A DNA stretch of 64,000 bases. Source: Lycorma delicatula (taxonomy: Eukaryota > Arthropoda > Insecta > Hemiptera > Fulgoridae). Shown in pieces: positions 22,362-34,601 of this stretch; position 1 is the stretch's first letter; the number at the start of each line of letters is the position of its first letter. The stretch spans positions 90,544,898 through 90,608,897 of the forward strand of contig NC_134457.1 in the NCBI RefSeq assembly GCF_047948215.1. Reading direction: 5' to 3'. Made by a program: the position numbers and the translations under genes. The notes beneath the pieces are model-generated. The model saw nothing but the letters and a program-made list of their open reading frames with translations, was not told the origin of the DNA and did not search any database.

Positions 22362-25300
22362 ATAATAAACATAAAAATGAATGTAAAAAGGGTTACGATT
22401 GTCAGCGGACTTAATGTTTTTTTCGCACGTTATACTGAATATTCCTTTAGTATTAACAAAGCATTATTTGAAGTACAAATTATGAAAATGCAGCAGAGTA
22501 ATGAACAATACAAAATTATACTTTAAAAAAGGCTAGTTTTAACAATGATATGTTATTATATTTCTTCATACTGACAACCTCTTAAAGTGACCACATTTTA
22601 TTAGTCTCAACAACGTCCAATTTAGATCGCTAAGGTCAATGTAGTTTTACTACATTCTTATAATAAATAAGCTATTAAATATTGAAGTCAGTGAAATCGT
22701 ACGTGAAATCTTAAGCTTTTATACAATACCATAATAACATACATTGAAACGAACGTTCTTTTATTACACAAAATATTCTCTATTTTGTACAATTTAAAAA
22801 TTAAATAAATGTCTCAGAACAAGCAAGTTGAATATAGAGTGTGTTATGTCGTTTACGATGAATTTAAATGGAAATAATACGCTTCATAATAAAGGTAAAA
22901 AGTTTAGGATGATCGTGTTTTATTCTTCTATCATTATTCTTTATAAAATAAGCAATTCTATTTTATTGTTAAAATTTGTCTTTAAAAAAATCTAAAAAAA
23001 ATACTTTTTGAATATTTTTTAACATAAATGTTCTTAACACCGAATGTAATTGGCCAAAAGATTATAAAAAATGCCCTGTTCCCCCTGATCCAGTAAACCA
23101 CCAGATCTGATCGTTTACTTATTTGCAAAGGTACGCCACTACTATTATATTAATAATTATTATAAAATCTCTTACATCATCTGCATTTGTAAAATACAAT
23201 AATTTAAATTTAACAAATACGGATTTCTTATTGTATAATAACAAAATAAAATTTTGTTATTATACAATAGGAATTTATTAAAATTACAATTATCATTTAA
23301 AAAATTAGTAATTATTTTAAAGATAAATCTTGTATATAATTTTATTGCCTCTAGTTATTAAAAAAAAAAAATCAAAAGAAATTATCCTCCATATATAATT
23401 TCATAAAATTATAACTATTATTATTATAGTTTGTTTTTTTTTTTACAGTGAAGTCAAAGTACGGCAACCTTTAAGTAATATTTGAACATAAAAAAAATTA
23501 CAAATGCTCTTAAAGCAATCTATTTTTGGTATAACCATCATATCCCAAACATCTGACCGCCATTTTAGTTACGGTTATGAGAGTCCGATGTATTTTACGT
23601 TAACATTTTGTTTTTTTATTCCCCCTTTAAAATTGTACGATACAATCTTATTCTTTCCATGTGGACTCATTCTGAAAAATATATCGCAGCGGTGTAGAAT
23701 CATTACTTAATTTAATTTTTTGATTTTTAACTGTTGAAAAGTTATCATATCCTTTATCAACACTATGGTTGGCTCATAATAGTAAATTATAATGCAGGAT
23801 CAAGTAATAAAAATGTTTGCTTTAACTTACATCTTAATAAAGTAGCTATATTCACTCGACTGTTTTCAAGTACGGTTTAACGTACGGTGAGTTTATTAAT
23901 TTAGATTCTAACAATAATTACAAATTATTCCTGATATTTATTACTTACTGCGTAAAGGCAATATGCAAGATATATTTTAAATACAAATATTTATTGCTTT
24001 ACACTATCTACCTAAGAAAAACGGGGTTCTTATCAATGTAACTTATAGTCATATTTGTGAAAATGAGGAGTCAACATTTGTAATCTTGTATATAGCCTTT
24101 ATTTAGGTGAGTTTTGTGCATTAATATATGGAAGTACATTTGGCTTTATGAAAAACCATTTCATGAAAAATAATTTCATATCTTACTTAACTCTGGTTTG
24201 TTTGGAAAACTATACTTATTCTCTAACAAGACTACGTCATTTTCGGAAATTATACATAGAATTAAATTACAGGTAATTTTATTATGCAATTTACAAAATC
24301 TTACTAGAAAATGAGTAAAAAAAATCTCATTTAACATTTTTATACATCAATCAACGGAAAAATCTTTGGTCTATACAATCATAGCATAAAAATATGCTGA
24401 GGAAAAACAAATTATATAAATGTAATTAGGCTACTTTTTCGAAAACATTAAAATTTAGTCCTACATGTTTGTTTATATATATATATATATATACACACTA
24501 ATTAGAACGCTTTTATATTATAAAACTAGTAGCTTCTATATTATAAAACTAGACAGTTCTATTATTAAAATGAGACAAAATATACAAAAACAAGATCATT
24601 AGGCCTTCTTAAATTAACTATTAAAACTACTAAATTTAACTAATTTACTATCCGAGTTTGTTTTTAGATCAGATATTTCTAGTTTTAACTTTTTTTTTAT
24701 AAAAAAGGGAAAACAATAAATAAAATAAAAATTCAAAGCAGAATTCTTCAGAAGTTTTTAGATTTTAAAAAGAAAAACTGGTTACTATACTTTTATAAAA
24801 AATGAAAGTCTTCACGCTTTATAACCATTTGGTTGATTAGTACAAATTCATATAAATGCGTTAAATAGAGCTTAATACGCTTTATAACAGTTATTTTAAC
24901 AATTTATAAATCTTAAATTAAGGTAAAAAGGTGACTGATTTTTATTTATTATTATAAGTACTCTTTTAAATCAGATACCACCAGAGATATCCAGATGATA
25001 TATCTATAAAACCTTTCCCATTGTTTTATATCAGCAAAACTTTGCCTATGCATTGCCTTCAAATAAAAGAAGTTCAAGAGTTACACCAATTAAAATATAG
25101 ACACTAATCGATTTGTTCAAGTTACAATTAAAAAGTAATATTATGCACTGCTGTAATATTTTATTACATAGTAACTTTTTATAGCATTAAAATAATAATA
25201 ATACTGTTATACTGTTACGGCAAGAGATTCAGTTAAATATAAATCGAATATTTAATTAAACTTTCTATACAATGAGTATTTGTTTAAACCTTTAAAAAAT

Positions 25301-25370
25301 TATTTCCCATCACAATTTCTTTTAAATTTCTGCTAACAAATACGTGATTTTTTAATTTTATTCCACTAAC
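22362..25370. other. AT-rich interval with a long palindrome
   Basis: No gene was recognised. A perfect 19-bp inverted repeat lies at 23229-23269 (arms TATTGTATAATAACAAAAT and its complement, 3-base loop). A short (AT)n lies at 24475-24493. Confidence 0.55.
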
Positions 25371-25399
25371 AGGAAAGTAATGGGGGGGGGGGGTCGTTT

Positions 25400-26060
25400 G
25401 AAATATAAACTAATTGTTCCATTTCTTCATTGCTTTCATATCATTGATTTCTTAATGTCTCTTTGGGCGTCCAAACGAGTAATACTCATAGGAAACCGAA
25501 TTTCGACTGTCAAGGGAATGTCCGAGTCGAGTACTTTGGAAGAATTATCAGGTAGGAGAAGAACTTTTTGCGTTTTTTAATTCCATGTCTTTTGGAACGT
25601 TAGGCAGGGTTCCTACCTAAAAATTGACGACTAAAAATTTACAATAGTATGCAGCATTTACTGTGTTCTTTTCAAAAAGAAAATCTATATGATAACCCCA
25701 TTATAATTCTAAAACGTTATGGCAAACACTTTACCAGCAGATAATCCCGTTTTTTCCTTTATCGATATACTTTCCCCTTTTTTGCCAGTGTACTGGCCCG
25801 TTTCATTCCTGGTGTATAGTGATGCAACAAGGTCTCATTAAATGTATGAATGCAATTTAAAATGAGTCCTACTTTGCTTCGTATAATTCTCATAATCTTT
25901 GAATAATCTGAAGACAATGAATTTTCTGATCTGCAACCAATAAGTATAGAACCCATCGTTCTGTAATTTTTCAGAAATAATTTTTCTGTAAATACTATGA
26001 ATTTTTCAAATGATAGACACTGTAAATGCACTCAAAATCAAATATTTCAAATTTATCCAC
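25400..26060 (-). pseudogene. Second mariner-family transposase pseudogene
   Basis: On the minus strand HTFNETLLHHYTPGMKRAST (about 25845-25780) corresponds to the DETW-HHY region. It is followed by TGLSAGKVFAITF (near 25720), NYNGVI (near 25700), VNAAYYCKFLVVNF (near 25660-25620) and KVLLLPDNS (near 25560), the last corresponding to the LLHDNA block. Block order and spacing match a mariner transposase of a lineage different from the 5-7 kb element (HHYTPGMKR here, HHYMPETEQ there). The first catalytic Asp reads Asn (FNETL), and stops interrupt throughout. Sequence beyond 26060 is too decayed to assign the N-terminus, and terminal repeats were not identified. Confidence 0.78.
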
Positions 26061-27737
26061 TCATTTTATCAGTTTTTAATAGCCTATCCCGTTCAGTAAT
26101 GTCTCAAACTTCCCGAATTTAATCTGTTGCAATCCTGATCTTGAGATGAAGTACATGCATCATTTTCGTGATTAGCCTTCGTGATTAGATAAAAATATTT
26201 TATCTTCAAGCTGTTTAAATATTTTTTTAAAAACTTTCATCCGTTTAACCTTTTAATTTGTTAAATAGTTAATTAGATGTTATTTAATGACACAAGGTAC
26301 TGCTGCCCGGTTATTCTAAGTACATTTATATTTTGTAACAGGATTATTTATTGCTCATAAACTCCTTGTTCTTACTGTTACAAAAACGAATGCACGGTGA
26401 TAAGGAAGGACTAAAAGAGATTATAAACATGCCATTATCAAAATCAATATCAAGATCGTATAAACGCTTGTTCAGAAGTAGAAACAAAAGTTCTGGTTAT
26501 ATCTCCATTATCCCTTGTACTGTAGGCGCGATTCCGTATTTCCCTTTTGTCACTTCAGCTGTAATACTTGTTGTACAGCCTCTATAGAAATAGCAGTCTG
26601 ACGACCCGAATACTTATGGACCTATTTGAAAATAATTTTTTTCTTAAGATTTATCGAATCTTACCAAGATGCTTTGGCTGTACAGGTACTGAACATCCTC
26701 AGAAGAGTAAAACTTACACTTTCAGAATCCAAAAAAGGAAGGCTGTAAGCTTGGTGGTTTACATTTTTTTTGTAAGTATCCCGTATTATATTCTTAAATA
26801 CATAATTCTTGTTTATGAGGCAATCTAAATTATTCATTTAAATAAAAACAATAAATAAAGTTAAAATCAGTCTTTAATGTACTGTCGTATTTCAAAATAG
26901 CTTTGTTATATAAGAATTCTTTGTATTAGAAGTGGGTGGAACATAAAAATTTATCCAAGTGTTACTTAAGCTTGGCGACTAATTTATTAAGCCAAAATAA
27001 CTATCTTAGAAATTGAATAGTATCGCAGTATTTGGGAAAGGGATATTTTCAATAGGTAAAACTTGGCGAGAGCCAAAACCATACCAAAGTCTCGTACAGA
27101 GTATGGTTTTGTATAGATTGTAAACGTGGATAAAAGTAAAAGGAAGAAAATTAATTTGAAACCTTTAAAATAGTATGGAAAAAATGAAATGAAAGGACAA
27201 AAAGAATAAAGAAAAGTTAAATAAAATTAAAAAAAGATAGGAAATAAATGAGAATTATAAAAATTAAAAAAAATTCTTGGTTTTGTAACATACTATCTAT
27301 ATAATTATCTAACCGGAGGAAAGTGTGGGGAAAAGTGGAAGAAAAAAAAGTAGCAGACATCGAAGGAAATTTTCCTTAAGAGTCTAGTACAAATTAGTTA
27401 ATACCTATCATAAGAGATATTTTAGAGAATATACCATTATTTAAATGGATCTAAATAAATCATCTTTAAAGATTTATGCTGCATACAATCAGTTCGCAAG
27501 TTTTTAAACTGGAAAGGAATGTGTGACGTCATACTTTCCAAACGATAAGCGATTAAGGCTTTTTTGTACGAGACACCCTTCTTTCAACTGTACCTTGCTT
27601 AACCAGGAAACCAAGTTATAAAGAGCTGGTGGTTATATTGTAGTACAGAGTAATTTACTGTGTAATAGATTATATAGAAATAAATAATTTATAATGTATA
27701 TATTATTTTTTATCAAGAGGCACATCATAATTTTTAT
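26061..27737. other. AT-rich interval without recognised gene
   Basis: Two open frames (26351-26587 and 26568-26828) lie here and resemble no family I know. They could include decayed mariner 5' sequence, but I see no diagnostic block. Confidence 0.45.
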
Positions 27738-28475
27738 TTTCTTGTACGAAGTAAAGGAAGTATTGTGATCGCGAAGAATTTCGGTTTTCAAATTTCAATG
27801 GAAATATCCATTTTGACTAACCCTGAATCCAGTTTGACTAGTTTTGGCATGATGTCTGTACGTACATAGTACGTATGTATCTCGCATAACTCAAAAACGA
27901 TTAGCCGTAGGATGCTGAAATTTTGGATTTGGATTTAGGTGCACCTCTCTTAGGTGCAACATCTAGTTGTGCACCTCTCTTTTCGATTGCAATCGACCAA
28001 AAAAGCCCAAAATCCAAAACATTTGGATTTTGGACTTTTTCTTAACCGCAGTAGTAAGCTCTCATTGTGAGTTTTTCAACGATATGTCAAACGTGGTACT
28101 TATTTTCATTGGTTCCAGAGTTGTAACCAAATAAAATTTTAATTAATGAAATATTTTATCTCACAAGGGGAAGGCTCATCGGTTCAAATCCGACTTCACC
28201 TCCTTTTTTTTAACTTTCTTTTTTTTAATTTAAATATATTGATTTATTAATAATTAGTAGAGGTATTTTATTAACATACCTCTGATTGTAAAAAAAAAAA
28301 ATACAATAAATAATAATTCAATAATAACAATAAAAAAAGTTGAAAAAATATCAAAAGTTGTTATTGAAATAAAATTTTATGTACTATTCATTTAAAAATA
28401 TTCATTTAAAAAAGTGTATATGTAGTTTAATAGGCGTACAAGGAAGTCATGTGGTGTTCACATTAGATTTTTTTT
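27738..28475 (+). repeat. 0.7-kb CTTCCTTGTACG interspersed repeat, copy A
   Basis: The copy begins CTTGTACGAAGTAAAGGAAG and ends GGCGTACAAGGAAGTCATGT plus a short T-rich tail, so its ends carry inverted CTTCCTTGTACG / CGTACAAGGAAG motifs. Inside are a palindrome around 28008-28034 (CCAAAATCCAAA / TTTGGATTTTGG) and a tRNA-T-arm-like box CATCGGTTCAAATCCGACTT near 28180. A matching full copy lies at 35.70 kb, an inverted one at 48.4 kb and fragments at 16.0 and 61.0 kb. It has no coding potential, so it is likely a non-autonomous element of undetermined class. Confidence 0.85.
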
Positions 28476-29435
28476 ACTATTTATTGTAAAAAAAAGGCCC
28501 AATAAATAAAATCACATACATATTCTAACTTGTAATGGAACTTTTTTGTAGGTAAATCGTAAATTTTTTGTCAAAAAAATTTAATTATAATATTAAATTA
28601 AAAACACAACGTTTGCTTTTTGTATTAGGCCAGTTTATTTTTATCTAATAAATATTAATAAAAAATAAATAAAAAAATAACTATATGTATTATAAAAAAC
28701 AAACAATATTAAACAGGATTACCGTTAGCTATTATAATTACTTAATATCTTAATAGAATATAAATCAATAATTAAATCTGATTTTATATGAAACGGTACT
28801 TTTGGAATTTAGCATTTCAAAACACGATTAAAACAAAAAAATTAAAAAAATGGTTGTTTGGTAAGATTCCAGGTGTATATTAAAAAAAAAAAATAAAAAC
28901 AAAAATTCTACTCGAAGGTTGAACAGTTAAAACAATATCATAAATATATGTAGCAATATATGTCAAAGAACTTATATGATTTTAAGCACTAATAAAATAG
29001 GATTTTTATTTATATGAACAAGCTGTAAATACATCAAAGTTATTATATAGAAAAAAATTGTTTTAATACATAACTGCTTATTTTGGTGTTATTACACCAA
29101 CTAATGTTCAACTGATTTCTTTTTTTATGTAGTGTAAATGTATTGAAGTATATAATAATAGAAGCTATAGGAAAAATTTATGATACCAATAAAAAATTTG
29201 AAAACAGCATATGATACAATAAATTCTATTAAAATATAAATAATATAAAAATAAACTAAAAAGATTTTTGGCCAATTAACTTTATGTATAATGATTTTAC
29301 AATTTTTATACAAAAGAAAACTAAGTGTTACAAAATTCAAAAGGATTATTTATTAAGAATAAAAAAAAGTTTGGAAATATGTAAATTGTAACATTTAAAA
29401 ATATTTATTATTATTTTTGCGATACTGTTTAGGTT
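28476..29435. other. AT-rich interval without recognised gene
   Basis: No motif was recognised. The 71-codon minus-strand frame at 29125-29340 is aromatic-rich and looks like chance. Confidence 0.5.
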
Positions 29436-29439
29436 TTTT

Positions 29440-29720
29440 CGTTGCCAGCCAGCTGTGGACCACCAAAAGATAATTAATTATTTTTCAGGCTTTTGTTGTA
29501 AGTTTTCTCCAGTGTTGTCTCATCAGTTTGAAAAAGGCATGTTTTCTTTATTCTGATCATAATTTGATGTTTTATCCTTCCTGGAAACCTTCATCTTTTT
29601 TTATTTTTTTCTGAAATTGTTTACGTGAAACAATAAATCTTGTTTAATTCCCACTTCTTCAAGATATTTTCTAGTTTGTCTAATGCACTCTTACATCTTA
29701 TTAAAAGTAATGTCTGTAAT
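29440..29720 (-). pseudogene. LINE ORF2 C-terminal tail fragment
   Basis: The minus strand reads YLEEVGIKQD near 29690, NNFRKKIKKDEGFQEG near 29630-29580, and then RKHAFFKLMRQHWRKL near 29540-29510. This matches the tail of insect LINE ORF2 proteins that end in a W(S/T)EERK..MHSERMK-W block, the same group as the 2.6-3.8 kb remnant. At least one frameshift is needed. The RT core is not adjacent. Confidence 0.55.
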
Positions 29721-31005
29721 TTTTTAATGATTATATATAAACTAATTATTTTAAAATACGAATTCGTAAATAAATAATTTCAATTTTTTTCGAAAACTGA
29801 AAATTATTACTATTGAAGCTAATTACAACTTATTATAAGTTTAATAAGTTCATTGTTATTTAGCAAAAATCAATAATTTTTTTAAAATTACTTTATATTT
29901 ACAGATAGCCGACTAATAGACTAGTACCAATAGATGATCGTCATGTATAGTGAGCTAAAATTGCTATATTTGGGTAATCTTCACTAAAAAAAGAAGTAAG
30001 TTAACCTTAAAAAGGTAAAAATAAATTAAGCCAAACAACAGAACTATTTTGGTAGTAAATTAGCACAATACAACGGCTTGAGAGGAAAGGTTACGATTCA
30101 ATTGTTAATAAATTGCCAAACCATACGAAAAAAATTTTCACCAATTTATTTAAAGTACAATTAAAAGATTTCCTTTTACAGATACAATTAAAAAAATTAA
30201 ATATATAATATTTTAAATAAAAAACCTTGAATTTTCTGTAGACCGTTAAAAATAAAATTGATTAGCTTTGCCTTCTGAGTGAATTATTTTATAATTATTT
30301 TTATACACAGTATATTCATGTATTTATGTTGTAATATTATTCTATGTGTTTATAATTTTAATATCAATATGTGCTTAAATCACATTATTTTTTATTTCAT
30401 AATTAATTTTTTTTTTGTGATAATGCTCTGACCAAAATTTTACCACGGTTTTCCTTGAACTATCTAGAAAAATACTAGATCAGTTACTTTTTTTCTTAAC
30501 TGTGAGGTAGCATATCTATTCGTACGTGACGTGATCTATATAATTAATGTATTGTTATGAACCTTTCAGAATAAAAGATTAATTTATTCTATAAATCAGC
30601 TAATATTATTACTATAAAACAATTTGTATTTGTAGTAATAGACTGGAGTTATATATATCTATAGAAATTAGTTTGAAGCATAATCACTCGCTTCATAGTA
30701 ATAGTTATAAGGTATGAGTTGTTATTTAATTTTCACTACTACTATAACAATTTTTGCAGTTTTATTTCATTACTAAAATTGAATTAAAAGAAAATTGAAG
30801 TATTTTATTTCAAATAAGTTTAAACCTAACACGAATATACATCGATGTAAAATGCGCAAAAAATTCAAAATAAAATTATCTTTAACAAAAATTTTTCATT
30901 GTCATAGATTAATTTGGACGTTTCTGAATTAACAGTTTTTATTTTTTTCCTTCTGATCTTTGTTCATATTTCGCTACCTAAACTGAACAAAAATATTTTA
31001 AAGTT
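29721..31005. other. AT-rich interval between LINE remnants
   Basis: No coding blocks were recognised. This could be an insertion into one LINE or simply the space between two independent fragments. Confidence 0.45.
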
Positions 31006-31009
31006 TTTT

Positions 31010-31490
31010 TTCTTTGATTTATATTTGATATTAACAGCTTTATTTTTTCATGAAAGTTCTTGTGGTTTATGCCAGTCTTCTTTTGATTGATTAATCTCTA
31101 CATAATCCATACTGTACTCCATAAATAGCAAAACTGTAGAAGTTACAGAACTTTTGGTTAGTTTAATGTCATTATTTTTCTTTCAATCACGTTTAATTAC
31201 CTTTGTTTTATTTTATTTTTTTTTCTATTAGCAGTAAATTCATGTCATTTAGAATTTCTTTTAACTCATCATCGGTTTCTACAAAAAGAAAAATGTTCTT
31301 CAGCGAATTTTAATATCTTTGCTGGGAATGTTATTCCATTCTCATTTTTTTTTTGTTCCTGTACTTCTTCCAAGTACAAAGTAAACAGGAACGGAGACAA
31401 ACTACATTCTTGTCTCACTCTTTGAATCGGAACTAGTCTTTCTTAATCTTCTACTCTTACCAGATTTTTTTATAGATTATAAAATTTAAT
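31010..31490 (-). pseudogene. LINE reverse-transcriptase core fragment
   Basis: The minus strand reads RVRQECSLSPFLFTLYLEEV (31440-31370; family form GVRQGCSLSP-LF), ENGITFPAKILKFAE near 31340-31300, and, after a frameshift over the FADD position, VETDDELKEILNDMNLLL near 31290-31235. Further down near 31140-31070 it reads SVTSTVLLFME and then a decayed stretch. The catalytic box is destroyed. The element is related to the LINE tail at 62.5 kb by general type, but the same-family claim is not proven. Confidence 0.78.
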
Positions 31491-33305
31491 TTTATCTCCC
31501 TATAAATTTTACGTCTTAATTTAAAAAAAAATTACATTGTACATTAACAAATGATTTTTTTATTATACAATAATATTTAATAATAAAAAAACAAAACTTT
31601 AATAAAAGTCAGTTTTCATTTAATGTTCAAATAGCTACAAAATATAGTATAACATGTTAATTATAATTAACAATTATAACATGTTTTTTAAAAATTTACA
31701 ATTACTAGTATAAAACATTAACTTAAAAAAGAAAAAAAATTCACATTATACTAAAAATAAATGAGTGTGTTTATCTTATTACCGATCTTATAAATTATTC
31801 GGTAATAAGATATATAATTTTCTTATTTAGAATATAATTTATAAAAAAATGAAATGAATATAGATTGCAATTAATTAACTTAAGTCTGTAATTATGATCT
31901 TCTTAATATCGATGAAGCCCAAAAAAATTAATGAATATGTCTAATTGTTACCAATAATTTGAACGTAAATGTGCTGCAAATATGGCACGAATAATAATTA
32001 TAGGCTAATTATTTTTTTAAATTCTGAATTTAATAATTGTAATTTTATTAATTTAATTTAATATGCAAATTGAATAAAATCATTGTTTGCTTATGCTATT
32101 ATTAGTTAATCGTTTATATACATTTTTATGTACAGGTTTTAATTATAAACCTTTCAGCTTTCGGTTTTTCAACAGCTTATATTAACTTAAATGCCTAAAG
32201 CAGGTTTTAATCATAAAAATATGAAATAAAAAAATTGTTTATACTGTTAAAAACTGTTCTAGTACTACCATTCAATTCTTACCAATAAAATTACATTAAG
32301 TTAAATTTATTAATTAAAATTCATTAATTAAATTAAATTAATATTTGTTTTAGTGCTTTTTTGTATAATAACGGTTTTTTATAAAAAGGTTGTAATATTT
32401 TTACTGGGTAGATGGTTTTTTAAAAAAATGGTATCGATACCGGAGAATATATATTTGAAGCGCTATATCTTAACGAACAATTTGATGAAAAAATAATGTT
32501 TTACAATATTATAAAACCACATTTATTTTGTGTTATTCTTGGAATTACAATTTTCTGAAGAAATTTGTTAGTAATTACAGGAAATAACGTTCCCCATTAT
32601 TCACGGGAATGTAATCTCATTGTATCTAATTTTGTTATTGTATTATCAAGAAGATTTTTATTTAAAAATGTAGTTTATCCTTCATTTAATTATTAAAAAA
32701 CATTTTTCGATGATCGATTTCAATAAGACTACAATTAAAGAAATTACTATTTCGCCTTTCGAGAAAAATAAGAAAAATTTATTTTTTTTAATATTGAACT
32801 ATGTATTTTAATAGACGTTAGGCAAAAATAATAGTGTGGAAAAATAGTTATGATGGGAAATAAAAAGAGTTCGTAAATTATTTGCAATTCGGTTATCTCT
32901 GAGAGAAAAATATATTCCCTTCACTTGCTTTATAAATATCACCTTTACAGGAAAGTATTACGCATCAAAGTTTAGAAAGATTAATCGTCGCATTGGCTGG
33001 GGGGTGATGTAGATTGCTCGACCGGCGACTTGCTATCTACACCATCCTGTCGCGGTACACTATTCCCTTCATAGTACTATTAGCTGTAGACCTAAAAACA
33101 CTATATCAGACACCACAAGCAGAATTAAAGAATCTGTATATTTGCGCTCTGTAATCTTTGACGAGTTATACAAAGCACAGTATTCTAACTTTACATAATA
33201 GTATTGTATTTCCTGTAATGGACGATAGATATTTCCACTCGTTTAATGGCAATTCCTTTTTTTCATAACCTTTACTTTGTTCTTTTATTAATTGAAATTA
33301 TGTGG
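31491..33305. other. AT-rich interval with hairpins
   Basis: A perfect 14-bp inverted repeat TATCTTATTACCGA lies at 31772-31785 and 31799-31812. A GC-richer patch at 32995-33055 has imperfect inverted GATGTAGAT / ATCTACACC arms. No gene was recognised. Confidence 0.5.
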
Positions 33306-33309
33306 GCAC

Positions 33310-33626
33310 CTCCCTTTTTCTGTTTAGCCTCTACTATCATAAGGTATTACTTCAGAGGATGAATAAGGATGATATGTATAAATATAAACCTGCAGTCTAC
33401 TGTATATGTATATGACGTGCAGTCTACTACAATCTCAGGTCGACCGTTTCTGAGATATGTGGTTAGTTGAAACCCAACCACCAAAGATCACCGGTATCCA
33501 CGATCTAGTATTCAAATCCTTATAAAAGTAACTGCCTTTACTAGAATTTGAACCTTAGAACTCTCGACTTCGAAATCAGCTGATTTGCGATGACGAGTTC
33601 ACCACTCGACCAACCTAATGGGTCAT
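33310..33626 (-). mobile_element. tRNA-derived SINE, second copy of the 12.17-kb family
   Basis: On the minus strand it matches the 12171 copy through TCGAGTGGTGAACTCGTCAT, CAGCTGATTTCGAAGTCGAG, GATCGTGGATACCGGTGATC, GGTCGACCTGAGATTG and a tail near GAGGCTAAACAGAAAAA. An inserted CAGTCTACTGTATATG-type duplication in the body separates it from the first copy. No clear target duplication was found. Confidence 0.85.
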
Positions 33627-34569
33627 TAAGTAGATACAGTATTATGTTGTTAAAACACAATTCGTATTAAAAACATATTTTTTTTTTTACTGAGAGCTTA
33701 AATAACAATAAAGAAAAAAGTAACCGCCATACTGAAACTGAACTTTACAAAATTAAAAGAAAACATACACTACAGATAAAAACCTTTTGTAAAATACGTT
33801 TAAACATTCATTTTTATATCGCAAGGAAGTTATGAAGTTAAAAACGAAAAAAGCTATCGTTTTATTTATCACTTACTTTTTTAACCGAATATTTTTTAAC
33901 GTCTTTCTAGGCATAGTAGTAATAGAAGCGACCCAAAAAGACAATATTTTGGATGGGGAAGCCGATCAAATTTTAAAAATATTGATTTTCTTAAATTTTT
34001 ATAACTTTTTTTGGTTTAAAGATATAATGATAATTTTACTATAAAACGTCACCATAAATCACCCCCACACCAAAAATGAAATCTTTGGTAAATTTTTACA
34101 TGTGTAACTATTTTTCCATTACAATAAATAACGCATATTTTTTTTTCACAAGGATAAATAACCAATGCCAGGAAAGTATTACAACTTTGTTGTCAGCTTT
34201 TTTTATTTTTGTAACGCCTGATGTAGTAAAATTTCTCGGTGTAATAATTAAAAAAAAAAAAAATCGATCAGTACTTTTCGTAAAATTAAAAGTAAAAGTT
34301 GATAAGATTATCAAGGTATTATATAATTGGGTTTTGAACATGTGTAGAATTTTTCCTCAAGTACATATATAGTTAAAATCCGAGCGTTTTATAAACTACA
34401 ATCAACTATTAATACTATCTCGTACCAAATTATCTCTAGTACGTACTATGAGTGAATAGCTCTATCCGTCAAACAAGTAGAAACCATTAAAGAAGACGAT
34501 GATTCTGATTAATACAGATGAGGAAGGATTCAGAATAAAGGAATGTATAGAACATAAATTTTCTTTTGT

Positions 34570-34601
<32 letters not shown>

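Noticed and set aside
25380..25580. 66-codon frame beginning with poly-Gly
   Set aside because: The poly-Gly comes from a G homopolymer and the frame is antisense to the mariner transposase pseudogene.
34076..34372. 98-codon open frame
   Set aside because: It overlaps an antisense frame of 77 codons, contains a poly-Lys run from poly-A and matches no family.
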